From positions 1 to 32,025 of the IMG/VR virus record IMGVR_UViG_3300031977_002488: a stretch of 32,025 nucleotides of DNA, one strand, 5' to 3'. The notes beneath the pieces are model-generated. The model did no database searches. It had not been told where the DNA came from and saw only the letters and a list, made by a program, of their open reading frames with translations. Positions within the stretch are counted from its first letter, which is position 1; every line of letters starts with the position of its first letter. This DNA is from a virus. The translations under genes and the position numbers were made by a program. This document shows, in pieces, positions 6,637 through 16,190 of this stretch.

Positions 6637-9378
6637 ATGGCAGGTGAAAAGAGATTTACAAGAATCCCACCGGAAAGCACCGGCGATCGTGTGTACATGA
6701 TTCACACTGCCGAAATCGAGTATAAAACTTTTAACTCTGTTCCTGCGGGGACTACTAACCACGTTTGGCAAGTAGGTGAACGCTACGATATCGCAGGTTT
6801 TGGTGGAGATGGAAAAGTTCACATACACGGAGTATATGATCGACAAGATGGTACAGGCATTCTATCAGTTCATTATAATAAAACTGCTAAATTTGAAAAC
6901 TTAGTGCCTACAGCAGACGCGTCTATTTCATACGAAAATGAAGGCGCAGTCGCTCAAGTATCTTCTTTCTACGATACCTATATTCCAGCACAAAATATCA
7001 TGGGCTACGACAATCCTGAGTATGGTTGGGATATTGATCGTTTTGGCTCAGGACGCGTAACATTCTACGAAGGTAATCCTCAGATTACTGGAATGGGCAG
7101 TCTTAAAGTTAATGACGCAAACTTACTTGCTTCGTATGACTTTTCTAAAAGTAAGTTGCCCGGTGAGTTTGTAAACTCGCGAGAAGGTGGCAGTGAAGTA
7201 ACAAATACTTGGGACTCTACAACTCGCGGAGTCAAGCTTGCAGTAGGAACTACTTCAGGCGATCGCGTAACTCATACCTCAAATCTTTTTCACTCACATG
7301 AAGAAGGCTCTTCAATGTTATTTGTTATGGCAACACGCTCCGGAGATACCGGAAAAGAGTTTGTTGCTCGTAACTGGGGTGCTTTTGATGCTACGGACGG
7401 GTTCTTTTTTCAGATAAAAGGATCTGACGACGCCCCAGGTGGCCGAGCTTCACCAGCTACACCAGCAGTTGGTACGGGGCCTGGCTCTGCTCTCCGAGTA
7501 GTACACCGTTTTACATTCAACGGAGGTACAAACAACCATGAAATATTACAAAAAGAATGGAACCAAGATACTTTACTAGGCACCGGAGGTGCAGACAATC
7601 CTTCTGGTATCAAACTAGACGTATCAAAAATTAATACTTACTGGATTGATTATCAGTTTCTTGGGGGCGGGCGTACACGATGGGGTATTTTCCATCAAGG
7701 AGACCGTATTGTCTGTCACGAAATGTATCACCATAATGGTATTGGTGTTGGCACACAAAACAATAATCCAATTAGTAATCCAAATCGTCCTATGTGTTGG
7801 GCGATGGCTAACTACGGCACTGCAGGAAGCTCATCAGAGTTTTATGCTTATGGTGGCGGTGTATTTATTGAAGCTGTAACAGATCCTCTCCGTTCTTCAC
7901 AACAAATTAGTAAAGCGTGGGATACAAAGCACTGGGGTCAAGCATCTTCAGAGCCTTACTGGAGAACTAAACAGTCCAGAAATGGTAGCAATACTTTATA
8001 TCCTGCTCTTTTAAAGTCTGGTTCTTATAGTAGTACATCCTCCACTCAGTACCACGGATCTCTATCCCCTATTCAGTTTTTAGCGAACGGAGATGAGAAT
8101 CACTCCGTTTATCAGCCTTTAGCATTTGAGGTATCCTCTTATAATATTAAAACGGGTGCGTCGGTGCCTGTAGAGGTCAGACTCTTCTATGGCTGCATTA
8201 ACCGAGGATTTGAGTTTGCGAATACAAATATAGCGTGCCCTACTGTAGCAGTTGAGGAAGAAGCGGATCATTTAGCACACCTTCGTGAGATTGGACAGTT
8301 TGTAGTACAGGGAGATGGTTTATTCCGATTTGATTTGCTCTCGGATAACTTCCAGTATGGTACAGTAAGAAATCTTTCTGACCAAAAAATCGCACGAGCC
8401 CTACATCCTATCGTGGACTGGAAGAGTGGACAAGACTATTACAGTACCGGAAACGAGTCTGTTGTAATTACAATGGGTGCAGATCCAGTGTTTGGAGAAT
8501 CAAAACACTACTTTGCAGATCGCCAACCTGTAGCAATTCGTCAAACAGACGGAGATCAAACACTTTCTGAAGCCTTTACTACAGTAACAACATTTACAAA
8601 TGTAAAAACTGTTGGAGGCGCGGGGTATGCGTCTGTAGACCAAGTAGACAATCCAAATGACTGGCACTATCTATCTTATGTGACACGAGATCGCGCTTGG
8701 CTATATTCTTCTCAAGCAAATATTGATGACGACCGTCTGACTCGTACTGTTACCGTAGATGATTGCTCTAGTATGGATCTTGGTGATACTTTAACAATCA
8801 CATCTGGCTCACATACAGCTAAAATTATGAAGATTAGTGTAGATACAGCGGGTGCTATCGCTGCAACTGCTGCAGTGAATGGTACAGAATACCAGATCGT
8901 TACTGTAGGAAATACTGATTATACTGGGAATGTAGGAGCCGCAAGAAGCATTCCTGGAGAAATCTTTACAGCAACCGCTACAGCACCTACAGGTACAGGA
9001 ACTATTGTTGCTACCGCTGATGGAGGAACAGTAGCGATTGTAGGTCGAAGTTCTCCACAGATTAATTATCTTGGAGCCTTTACTACTTCTGGAGGAGGTG
9101 CTGGTACAGTTGCTTCAAACGGCACCGATGCGAGCCTTGCTAAAGACTACTGGACTTCTCTGAATGCTCTAACTTATACTGATTTGGGTATGGATGCAGA
9201 CGAAGATATTACTACAGGACTTGCTCTTTATGCCAATCCTAATCCACGAGCTGCTTGGACATTTATGGCGAAGCACTTAGATAATACAACTGAAGATGCT
9301 GATGGAGATGCTCTTGCTACAGATTGGGATAATGTTCGTTTGAACTGGTCAATCTACTGGCGCGAAAGAGAGCAGTAA
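6637..9378 (+). CDS. Large tail/fibre protein (913 aa)
   Basis: The largest structural gene in the window starts at an ATG with AAGGAG 8 bases upstream. It is rich in Gly, Ser, Thr and Asn and has no signal peptide. The N-terminal 150 residues (MAGEKRFTRIPPESTGDRVY...) look like a virion-attachment domain; the middle is beta-rich. Around 750-800 it carries a module I recognise from many phage fibres: GTEYQIVTVGNTDYT, then PGEIFTATA and GTGTIVA. The last 60 residues (LDNTTEDADGDALATDWDN) are acidic. It probably forms a major tail appendage or tail-tip element, but I cannot assign it to a named family. Confidence 0.72.
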   Translation: MAGEKRFTRIPPESTGDRVYMIHTAEIEYKTFNSVPAGTTNHVWQVGERYDIAGFGGDGKVHIHGVYDRQDGTGILSVHYNKTAKFENLVPTADASISYENEGAVAQVSSFYDTYIPAQNIMGYDNPEYGWDIDRFGSGRVTFYEGNPQITGMGSLKVNDANLLASYDFSKSKLPGEFVNSREGGSEVTNTWDSTTRGVKLAVGTTSGDRVTHTSNLFHSHEEGSSMLFVMATRSGDTGKEFVARNWGAFDATDGFFFQIKGSDDAPGGRASPATPAVGTGPGSALRVVHRFTFNGGTNNHEILQKEWNQDTLLGTGGADNPSGIKLDVSKINTYWIDYQFLGGGRTRWGIFHQGDRIVCHEMYHHNGIGVGTQNNNPISNPNRPMCWAMANYGTAGSSSEFYAYGGGVFIEAVTDPLRSSQQISKAWDTKHWGQASSEPYWRTKQSRNGSNTLYPALLKSGSYSSTSSTQYHGSLSPIQFLANGDENHSVYQPLAFEVSSYNIKTGASVPVEVRLFYGCINRGFEFANTNIACPTVAVEEEADHLAHLREIGQFVVQGDGLFRFDLLSDNFQYGTVRNLSDQKIARALHPIVDWKSGQDYYSTGNESVVITMGADPVFGESKHYFADRQPVAIRQTDGDQTLSEAFTTVTTFTNVKTVGGAGYASVDQVDNPNDWHYLSYVTRDRAWLYSSQANIDDDRLTRTVTVDDCSSMDLGDTLTITSGSHTAKIMKISVDTAGAIAATAAVNGTEYQIVTVGNTDYTGNVGAARSIPGEIFTATATAPTGTGTIVATADGGTVAIVGRSSPQINYLGAFTTSGGGAGTVASNGTDASLAKDYWTSLNALTYTDLGMDADEDITTGLALYANPNPRAAWTFMAKHLDNTTEDADGDALATDWDNVRLNWSIYWREREQ

Positions 9379-9379
9379 A

Positions 9380-10789
9380 ATGTTTGCCGCAGCGTATTAC
9401 GGTTTTTGGGATTTATGGAGGCTCTATCATAAGGTAACTTTTGATGGAGCAAACCGTATTATTCGCGTAAATGAAGGCGTAACAACACTTGACATAAAAA
9501 AAGATATCTACTCTGACTGGAAGGAGTGGGTATCTGCTATGCCCGATAACAGTTACTGGCTTCCAGCAGTTCGTACAGTAGGTGGTGACCCTACTGTTTC
9601 CGGTCAGCGCGCTGGAGATATCTACTTTCTTATCAATAACTGGAAACTTTATATTGACCTTACAAAAGTAGCTGTTACAGGAGTTCTATTTTCGGATAAC
9701 TTTAATTCTGCTTACTATGACTTTAACGGTAATATTCAGTTCCCTGCCCAAGTTGCTTCTCTTGTAACTACTACTGAAGTCGCTGCAAATAATGCGGGTA
9801 GCGGTGATGGAGCTACTGCCGCAGAAGTCTGGTCCTATTCTACACGAACTCTTACTACTGCCTCAGGTCCAACCGCTTCAGAGATTGCTGATGCCGTTTG
9901 GGATGAAAGTGCAGCAGATCACAATACTGTGGGAACCTTTGGTCATTTCTTAAACGAAATTGATTACTTGGAAAAGCAGATTTGGGTAAATACAGAGCTT
10001 GGTGTAAATGGGGATGGCTCCCAAGAAAATCCTTTTAATGTCATCGGCGATGCTATTGATAAAGCAGAAACAGATGGTATTCGGGTAATTGATCTAATAG
10101 GTGATATTACACTCACGAAAAATTTCAACAATTTTACTATTCAAGGAATTGGAGAACCAGAGGTAGACTTTAATGGTCAAAGTATAAAAAACTCAAAGTT
10201 TATTAACTGTAAAGTAAAGGGAGATTTTACTAACGGATCAAATGCTAGATTTGAAGATTGTGAACTTTTAGACGGAGCATTTTTAGAAGGAACATATGAC
10301 CATTGTGATCTAGGTGGAGATCTTATTTGTCAAGCAGACTCAATCGTGCTTATGAAAGATTGTGTAAGTAATATTGCAGGAACAAACAGACCCACTATTA
10401 GTATGAACGCAACCGGGTCAGCCCAGCTAAGTGTGCGCGGGTATAATGGTGGACTCACAGTAAAAGATTGTAATAACGTAGCAGATCGGGTAACAGTAGA
10501 ACTGCACCCTGGATCGCTCACATTCGATTCTTCTTGTACAAACGGAATTATGGTAGCTCGTGGTGTTGGTAAATTTGTAGACAACACTGCTGGAGCAACC
10601 GTTGTCAACGAAACAGTAAACCAAGAAATGATTGATGATATGGAAAGCAAAGTTCTTGAGCTGTGGAGACTCGCAGGTCTCGACGCATCAAATGTCGCGT
10701 CTATCACAGATACCAGCATTACTGTTGGTGGCGTAACTGTTACTATTGGTCAGCCTGATAGTAATACTACTACGCTTACGAGGAGTTAA
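9380..10789 (+). CDS. Tail fibre-like protein with beta-helix repeats (469 aa)
   Basis: The N-terminus (MFAAAYYGFWDLWRLYHKVTFDG) starts one base after the previous stop, so translation is coupled. Residues 150-195 hold ATAAEVWSYSTRTLT and EIADAVWDESAADHNTVGTFG, a motif common in phage tail proteins. Residues 200-380 read as short repeated beta strands with stacked Asn, Cys and Val (FNNFTIQGIGEPEVDFNG, FINCKVKGDF, FEDCELLDG), typical of a right-handed parallel beta-helix. The C-terminus (LELWRLAGLD ... VTIGQ) is also a recurrent phage tail ending. It probably binds or decorates the host surface; the target is unknown. Confidence 0.72.
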   Translation: MFAAAYYGFWDLWRLYHKVTFDGANRIIRVNEGVTTLDIKKDIYSDWKEWVSAMPDNSYWLPAVRTVGGDPTVSGQRAGDIYFLINNWKLYIDLTKVAVTGVLFSDNFNSAYYDFNGNIQFPAQVASLVTTTEVAANNAGSGDGATAAEVWSYSTRTLTTASGPTASEIADAVWDESAADHNTVGTFGHFLNEIDYLEKQIWVNTELGVNGDGSQENPFNVIGDAIDKAETDGIRVIDLIGDITLTKNFNNFTIQGIGEPEVDFNGQSIKNSKFINCKVKGDFTNGSNARFEDCELLDGAFLEGTYDHCDLGGDLICQADSIVLMKDCVSNIAGTNRPTISMNATGSAQLSVRGYNGGLTVKDCNNVADRVTVELHPGSLTFDSSCTNGIMVARGVGKFVDNTAGATVVNETVNQEMIDDMESKVLELWRLAGLDASNVASITDTSITVGGVTVTIGQPDSNTTTLTRS

Positions 10790-10791
10790 GA

Positions 10792-12891
10792 ATGCCTACT
10801 ATTACAAGTGGAATGACCCTTACTGACGGTGCAGAAAGTACTACTGGATATAATGAAGTAAGGTGGTCTGGAGGTGGACAATCTCCGACTTCCCCTGTGC
10901 AAGAAACCGGATTTTTTGTTCAAGGAAATGCCTGTAACTCAATGCGAGTCTCAAGAGCAAATACTGTAGCAGGAATGGCTTACACTTTGAGCAGTCCGAT
11001 TAACATGTCAACCGGAAACGGTAATGAAGTTCTTGGTATGTGGATTGCGATTACTTCTCCTACTCTTGTTGATTCTGTTACAAATAATGGTATTTTTATA
11101 TGGGTTTCTTCTTCTACAGAAACAGGTACTACTGCGCCTACTGCTTATAGAGGCTGGACGGTCGGCGGCTCAGACGCTCCAATTACATCTTTTACATATG
11201 TTCAAGTAGACGTTTCAAATACAGCTTCTTTTTCTGGAGGTACTATTGATTTTACAAATATTCGAAGAGTAGGAGTAGGAATTAGTACTCCCGGCACCGT
11301 GCCAACACTTCGTTCTGATAATATTTATTTAGACGCACATTACATTGGAAGACCAGTTTACACAGGTACTAGCCTCGGACTGGAAGCCGCTATGAATTGG
11401 AATACTTTTCTAAGTGACTCCCTAACGAATGAAAATGGACTTATTGAAGACCTTGGAGGTATCTATCGTTGTGGGTGTGGTTTTCAGATTGGAGAGACTA
11501 CTCAAACTGTCCCCTCTACTTTTACTGATACTTCCGACACAAAAATTCTTTTCAAAGAGTTTGTATATTACAATGGGTCTACTACACCAATTCAAGCTTT
11601 AGACTACGCACGCGACTATGGTATGTTTATGAAAGGTGCCTCTAGCTTCAAGACTGTAGCGACTCTTGGAACTACTGTAGGCTCTGGGGATGATAGAGTG
11701 GGAGTTTTGGGAGGCTCTTTAAGCACTGCGAATAAAGCAGATATGACTTTTTCTATAGATGGCAATGGTCTCTATACTGAAACATTTCTGTATGGAACTA
11801 CTATTGATGGGGCTCATGAAGATTTGTTTAGTAGCTTTGCGTCAGATGGAGACAAGTATGAGCTTATTTCTGCAACGGTTATAAATTCCGCTTCCGCGTA
11901 TCTTGCGAATCTAATATCAAACAGCTTAATACTTAATTCTACTTTCATAAACCCAGATAGTCAACAAACTGGAGGCGTTAATAATCGGGCTATAGAGATT
12001 ACTAGTGGAGGAGACGCTACACCGGGTAGTGAAGCTCTTAGAAATTCTTCTTTTATTACTTCAGGAACTCCCACCGATCAAGCAATGATATATTTTAGCA
12101 ATAATGCTCAAGACAACACAAATGCATTAAATAATGTAAAGTTTTTTGGAGACTATTCTTCTGCAACTCTATTTCATGCTGAAACTACGCACAGCGGCAG
12201 CTCTACGTTTACAATTCAAAATGTAAATGGTAGTAACATAGACGCAAATGAAATTGAAAATTCGGGAGGATCTTCAAGTCCTGCAACTGTAGAAACAAAC
12301 TTTACTTTAAACTTTATCAACGTTTTAGGTAACAGTGAAATAAGGATATATGAAAATCCGTCCCTTCTTACAGGTGGCGGTACTTCCACAGAAGTATTTG
12401 GTACTGAAACAGTGTCTGCGGCTACGCAAGTAGGGGACGGAACAAATGTTTTCTATCAGGATTTGGATCAAATTTCTGGTAAGGTTACTTTTCAAGCTGC
12501 AGGGACCGCAAGTTTTGCAGATGCTAATATTCAAGCAGGCGATACTTTTAGATTTATAGTTAGAGACAATAGCGAGAACCCTACACTACAAAAATCAGAA
12601 GAGTTTGAGGCAGGTGTTGCAGTTAGTAATACTTTTATAGAAACTACAACAAATGTGAGCGGATACAATTCTATCTTTAGCAATGCTATTAATAGCACTT
12701 CAAACACTTTAACAATAACGATTGAAAAAGTAAACGCAAGTTCTACTGCTACTCTATCTTCAGGAACTTATGATATAGTAGTTTTTAGAACAGGCTCAAA
12801 TCCTATATATCAGCTAAACTACGGCCTTACAACCAACTCTGTAATTGCTCTGTCTCAAACAGGCGACCGAGTTTATAAGAACCCAGCATAA
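10792..12891 (+). CDS. Large beta-rich virion protein, probable fibre (699 aa)
   Basis: The gene begins three bases after the previous stop behind a strong GAGGAG site. It is Ser/Thr/Asn/Gly-rich. A CGCGF segment lies near residue 226 and long strand-turn repeats run from about 340 to 500 (NSLILNSTFINPD, RNSSFITSG, NNVKFFGDY), suggesting a beta-solenoid shaft. The last 200 residues look like two beta-sandwich domains. It ends YKNPA with a TAA overlapping the next ATG. A structural, surface-exposed role is likely; I do not recognise a named family. Confidence 0.68.
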   Translation: MPTITSGMTLTDGAESTTGYNEVRWSGGGQSPTSPVQETGFFVQGNACNSMRVSRANTVAGMAYTLSSPINMSTGNGNEVLGMWIAITSPTLVDSVTNNGIFIWVSSSTETGTTAPTAYRGWTVGGSDAPITSFTYVQVDVSNTASFSGGTIDFTNIRRVGVGISTPGTVPTLRSDNIYLDAHYIGRPVYTGTSLGLEAAMNWNTFLSDSLTNENGLIEDLGGIYRCGCGFQIGETTQTVPSTFTDTSDTKILFKEFVYYNGSTTPIQALDYARDYGMFMKGASSFKTVATLGTTVGSGDDRVGVLGGSLSTANKADMTFSIDGNGLYTETFLYGTTIDGAHEDLFSSFASDGDKYELISATVINSASAYLANLISNSLILNSTFINPDSQQTGGVNNRAIEITSGGDATPGSEALRNSSFITSGTPTDQAMIYFSNNAQDNTNALNNVKFFGDYSSATLFHAETTHSGSSTFTIQNVNGSNIDANEIENSGGSSSPATVETNFTLNFINVLGNSEIRIYENPSLLTGGGTSTEVFGTETVSAATQVGDGTNVFYQDLDQISGKVTFQAAGTASFADANIQAGDTFRFIVRDNSENPTLQKSEEFEAGVAVSNTFIETTTNVSGYNSIFSNAINSTSNTLTITIEKVNASSTATLSSGTYDIVVFRTGSNPIYQLNYGLTTNSVIALSQTGDRVYKNPA

Positions 12892-13094
12892 TGAGTAGCG
12901 GACAGAATTTTAGACTAGCAATCGCTACTCGAGGCTTTCGAGGAGGAGGTCTTGGGACTCGATATGTTGTTCAAGAGATAGGTGTTGACGAGAATCACGA
13001 AGTAGTAAATATAAATACTACTGTTCAAGCAATCTCGGTAGATGCGAAGATAGAAGCAGTGAATGTTGTAAGTGCTTCGATAGAAGTGTCATGA
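12891..13094 (+). CDS. Small virion-block protein (67 aa), unknown
   Basis: The ATG overlaps the previous TAA as TAATG, so the gene is translationally coupled. The product has an Arg/Gly-rich start (FRLAIATRGFRGGGLGTRY) and then alternating hydrophobic strands (VVNINTTVQAISVDAKIEAVNVV). No Cys, signal peptide or membrane helix. It looks like a small beta-strand protein, perhaps a fibre cap or connector; no function can be assigned. Confidence 0.6.
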   Translation: MSSGQNFRLAIATRGFRGGGLGTRYVVQEIGVDENHEVVNINTTVQAISVDAKIEAVNVVSASIEVS

Positions 13095-13240
13095 TACTCC
13101 TAGAACTAGAAGTAGATATAAAAACGCAGACAGTGACAGCACCGTCTGCGTCTGAAGAACTATCTGTTCAAATACTATATAATAATATAAACGTGAATAG
13201 TTCAGATCAAGAGTTGAAAGTAGATTACGGATTTACTTAA
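13091..13240 (+). CDS. Small beta-strand protein (49 aa), last gene of the virion block
   Basis: This frame starts at an ATG overlapping the previous TGA (ATGA at 13091-13094) and ends with TAA at 13238-13240. The product, MILLELEVDIKTQTV ... LKVDYGFT, alternates hydrophobic and polar residues like its neighbour. The gene end overlaps the convergent nrdB end by 8 bases. It also contains the hairpin that terminates the opposite operon, so its sequence is constrained on both strands. The coupled overlap is the main support; function unknown. Confidence 0.5.
   Translation: MILLELEVDIKTQTVTAPSASEELSVQILYNNINVNSSDQELKVDYGFT
13120..13151 (-). terminator. Rho-independent terminator of the leftward replication operon
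   Basis: Read on the minus strand, an 8-bp stem (13151-13144 with 13131-13124, ACGCAGAC against GTCTGCGT) with a 12-base loop is followed at once by TTTTT (13124-13120). It lies about 80 bases beyond the nrdB stop and ends leftward transcription. It is embedded in the plus-strand 49-codon gene. Confidence 0.75.
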
Positions 13241-14192
13241 AGATATCCTGCCAGTTTCCTGTTGTGCTCGCTCTAGCATACTCAGTAGCACGGTTTTCAA
13301 AAAAGTTGGTATGCTCAACTGCGTTTAACATATAGTCTAGCCAAGGTAGAGGGTTCTCTTCGCTTCCAAAGATTTTCTTCATACCGAGACCTAGTAGACG
13401 ACGATCTGCAATATAGCGAATATACTCTTTTACTTCCTCTGCTGTTAGATCTGGCACGTCGGCACCGTCAAAACACAAGTCAATAAAAGCGTCTTCTAGC
13501 TCTACTGTGCGCTCTGCTGCACAATAAATCTCATACTTCAGCTCATCGTTCCACAACTCTGGATTCTCCGCAATGAAAGTGCGGAACAACTGTGACATAC
13601 CTTCTACGTGTAGAGTTTCGTCACGAATCGACCAAGTTACAATCTGACCCATACCCTTCATCAGGTTGTGTCGTGGAAAGTTCAACAGAATTGCAAAACT
13701 ACTAAAGAGCTGCACGCCTTCTGTAAATCCACTATAGATTGCCATAGTCTTAGCAATATTCATGTTTGTGTCCATGCCAAAGTTTGATAAATGTTCGTGC
13801 TTATCCATCATTGCTTTGTGCTTCATAAACTCTTGATATTCGTCATCCCCAAAACCAAGAGTTTCGAGTAGCAATGAGTATGCTTCTTGATGCACTGCCT
13901 CCATAGCGGCAAATGCGGACAACATCATTCTTACTTCCGGCTGTTTGAAGGTAGGTAAGTAGTGCTTGGCATAACCACAGCACACATCAACATCGGCTTG
14001 TGTAAAGAATCGAAATATTTGTGTAATAAGTACTTTGTTGCCCGGCGTAAGTTTTTCACGATAGTCTCTCAAATCATCTGCAAGGTTTACCTCATCAGGC
14101 AACCAGTGCATATGCTGTTGGGTTTTATAGTGCTCAAAAGCCCAAGGGTAGTTAAAAGGTTTGTAATATTCTCTTTCTGTGAGAAGATTCAT
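13233..14192 (-). CDS. nrdB: Ribonucleotide reductase class Ia, small (beta) subunit
   Basis: The 319-residue protein holds the diiron/tyrosyl-radical cofactor that starts NDP reduction in the alpha subunit. Visible iron ligands are D67, E98, H101 (MEAVHQ), E158 (FTEGV), E192 and H195 (RDETLHVEG). The radical tyrosine is Y105, four residues after H101 as in E. coli NrdB. It is shorter than the E. coli protein (about 375 aa). The start overlaps the glutaredoxin stop as ATGA. It works with the upstream nrdA and glutaredoxin to supply dNTPs for phage replication; being class Ia it needs oxygen and iron. Confidence 0.96.
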   Translation of the reverse strand: MNLLTEREYYKPFNYPWAFEHYKTQQHMHWLPDEVNLADDLRDYREKLTPGNKVLITQIFRFFTQADVDVCCGYAKHYLPTFKQPEVRMMLSAFAAMEAVHQEAYSLLLETLGFGDDEYQEFMKHKAMMDKHEHLSNFGMDTNMNIAKTMAIYSGFTEGVQLFSSFAILLNFPRHNLMKGMGQIVTWSIRDETLHVEGMSQLFRTFIAENPELWNDELKYEIYCAAERTVELEDAFIDLCFDGADVPDLTAEEVKEYIRYIADRRLLGLGMKKIFGSEENPLPWLDYMLNAVEHTNFFENRATEYARASTTGNWQDIFK

Positions 14193-14413
14193 TCAAAATG
14201 CTCCATGACTTCTTCGAAGTCGCTATATCCTCCAACCCACTCACCGTTCACAAGAATCTGTGGAACAGTTTTGGCACTGGGGAATAATCTACTAAATTCA
14301 ATCATTGCTGTATTAGCGTCGATATATGTATAATCAATACAAAGTTCTTCTGCGAGGTCTACGGCTTTCTCACAAAAGCCGCATCCGTCTGCTCCATAAA
14401 TTACTACTTCCAT
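14189..14413 (-). CDS. Glutaredoxin
   Basis: The 74-residue protein has the thioredoxin fold signature: active site C11-G-F-C14, a TVP cis-Pro at residue 51 and GG at 61-62. It would reduce the C-terminal Cys pair of the ribonucleotide reductase alpha subunit. I chose the ATG at 14413, one base after the nrdA stop, because GAGG lies 6 bases upstream. A GTG at 14425 in frame would add only four residues. It sits between nrdA and nrdB, a common phage arrangement. Confidence 0.92.
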   Translation of the reverse strand: MEVVIYGADGCGFCEKAVDLAEELCIDYTYIDANTAMIEFSRLFPSAKTVPQILVNGEWVGGYSDFEEVMEHFE

Positions 14414-14414
14414 A

Positions 14415-16190
14415 TCAACCCTCACACGCTAGACATTCGTTCTCGTCTAAAGAACTGAATATTTGCTGACGCAAGGCTTCGTCGGATACTTTTTCTGCTC
14501 GCTTATATGCTTCGCTTCGCAAGTAGTATAGAGTTTTTACTTTCTTTTTCCATGCTGCCATGTGCACTGCATGAAGTTCCATTTTGGAAACATCTGAAGG
14601 GAAAAATACATTCAACGACTGGCTCTGACAGATATGCTTCTGTCGATCCGCCGCCATGTCAATAACCCATCTCTGGTCAATTTCTACAGCAGTTTTGAAA
14701 ACATCTTTTGTCCAGTCATCAAGGAACTCTAAGTGTGCTACTGAACCGCCGTTTGTGACGATGCTCTTCCAAACTTCGTCATTATCCATTCCTAGCTCTC
14801 GGAGAATATCTTCGAGATACTCGTTTTTCTGGAGAGAGGTGCCGCTTTTAGTCTTCTGTGCGTATGCGTTAGCACGGTAAGGCTCAATACTAGGACTAGT
14901 GTTACCACAGATGATGCTAGAAGAAGCGTTTGGAGCAACAGCCAATAAATGACAATTACGCATACCCGTGCCTTGTGCATCAGGCGCTTCTCCGCGCTCC
15001 ACTGCAAGATCTCTTGAAGCAGTCTCCGCAGCTGATTTAATGTGCCAGAACATAGCCATATTACGTCCTTTCGCCATTGCCGATTCAAACGGAATGTTGT
15101 GCCGTTGTAAATAGGCATGGAACCCCATCGCCCCCAAGCCAATTGATCTCTCCCTCTCCGCACTATAGCGCGCCTTGCTCAACTCATCTGGAGCATTTTC
15201 AATAAAGTGTGTTAGAACATTATCTAACATTCTTACCAGATCAGGTATAAATTGTGGATCATTGCTCCACTCGTCATACTCTTCCAAGTTTACACTCGAC
15301 AAACAACATACCGCAGTGCGCTCTTCGTTTGTTGGTAGTGTAATCTCACTACAAAGATTTGATTGATTTACTTTTAGTCCGAGGCTCTTCTGACACTCTG
15401 GTAGTGCCTCTTGCACTGTATCGCCAAACATAATATAAGGTTCACCAGTTTCTACACGATTCTGAATCAACTTTACCCATAGTGTTTTTGCAGATACAGT
15501 CTTTATAACTTTACCTGAGTGTGGGTCTGTTAAAGGCCAACTATCATCGAAGCCTTCTTCAAGAGTTGCGCCCTCAATCAGCTCCATAAACGAATCAGGA
15601 ATAACAACCCCATGATGCAAGTTAGTAGACTTACGATTAATATCGCCTCCGGTTGGTTTACGTATATCCAAAAACTCTTCAATTTCTGGATGATCCATTG
15701 GTAAGTATGACGCATAGCTTCCTCTTCGTGTTACGCCTTGTGAAAATGCAAGCATCTCTGCATCTACTACTTTCATAAAAGGAATAACGCCGGTAGACTC
15801 TGAACCGTGAGAAGTTGTTGAGCCTACAGAACGCACATCGCCCCAGAAACCACCAATACCGCCACCAACAGAGGATAAAAATGCGTTCTCTGTGTAATGG
15901 CTGGTGATACCAATACGGCTATCGTCCACATAATTGAGAAAACAGCTAATAGGTAGACCACGCTTTGTGCCTCCATTTGAGAGTATGGGCGTAGAAAACA
16001 TAAACCACAGCTTACTCGCATAATCATACAATCGCTGTGCGTGTGCTTCGTCGTCGGCAAAAGCTGTAGCTGCACGTGCAAACGCTTGTTGTGGAGAACC
16101 TTCTCCATTTACCAGATATCTATCCTGCAAAGTTTTGATACTAAACGTAGACAGATAACGGTCTCTTTTAAAATCTATATTAACTTCCAT
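14415..16190 (-). CDS. nrdA: Ribonucleotide reductase class Ia, large (alpha) subunit
   Basis: The 591-residue catalytic subunit reduces NDPs to dNDPs. Key residues visible: C83 (PISCFL) and C295 as the redox pair, N278/C280/E282 (NLCSE) with C280 the thiyl site, Y555-Y556 for radical transfer, and C586/C589 (ECLACEG) at the C-terminus for reduction by glutaredoxin. It is about 170 residues shorter than E. coli NrdA (761) and starts near the catalytic core, so the N-terminal ATP-cone that senses dATP is absent. Loss of dATP feedback would suit high dNTP demand. Its ATG overlaps the exonuclease stop by 11 bases. Confidence 0.96.
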   Translation of the reverse strand: MEVNIDFKRDRYLSTFSIKTLQDRYLVNGEGSPQQAFARAATAFADDEAHAQRLYDYASKLWFMFSTPILSNGGTKRGLPISCFLNYVDDSRIGITSHYTENAFLSSVGGGIGGFWGDVRSVGSTTSHGSESTGVIPFMKVVDAEMLAFSQGVTRRGSYASYLPMDHPEIEEFLDIRKPTGGDINRKSTNLHHGVVIPDSFMELIEGATLEEGFDDSWPLTDPHSGKVIKTVSAKTLWVKLIQNRVETGEPYIMFGDTVQEALPECQKSLGLKVNQSNLCSEITLPTNEERTAVCCLSSVNLEEYDEWSNDPQFIPDLVRMLDNVLTHFIENAPDELSKARYSAERERSIGLGAMGFHAYLQRHNIPFESAMAKGRNMAMFWHIKSAAETASRDLAVERGEAPDAQGTGMRNCHLLAVAPNASSSIICGNTSPSIEPYRANAYAQKTKSGTSLQKNEYLEDILRELGMDNDEVWKSIVTNGGSVAHLEFLDDWTKDVFKTAVEIDQRWVIDMAADRQKHICQSQSLNVFFPSDVSKMELHAVHMAAWKKKVKTLYYLRSEAYKRAEKVSDEALRQQIFSSLDENECLACEG

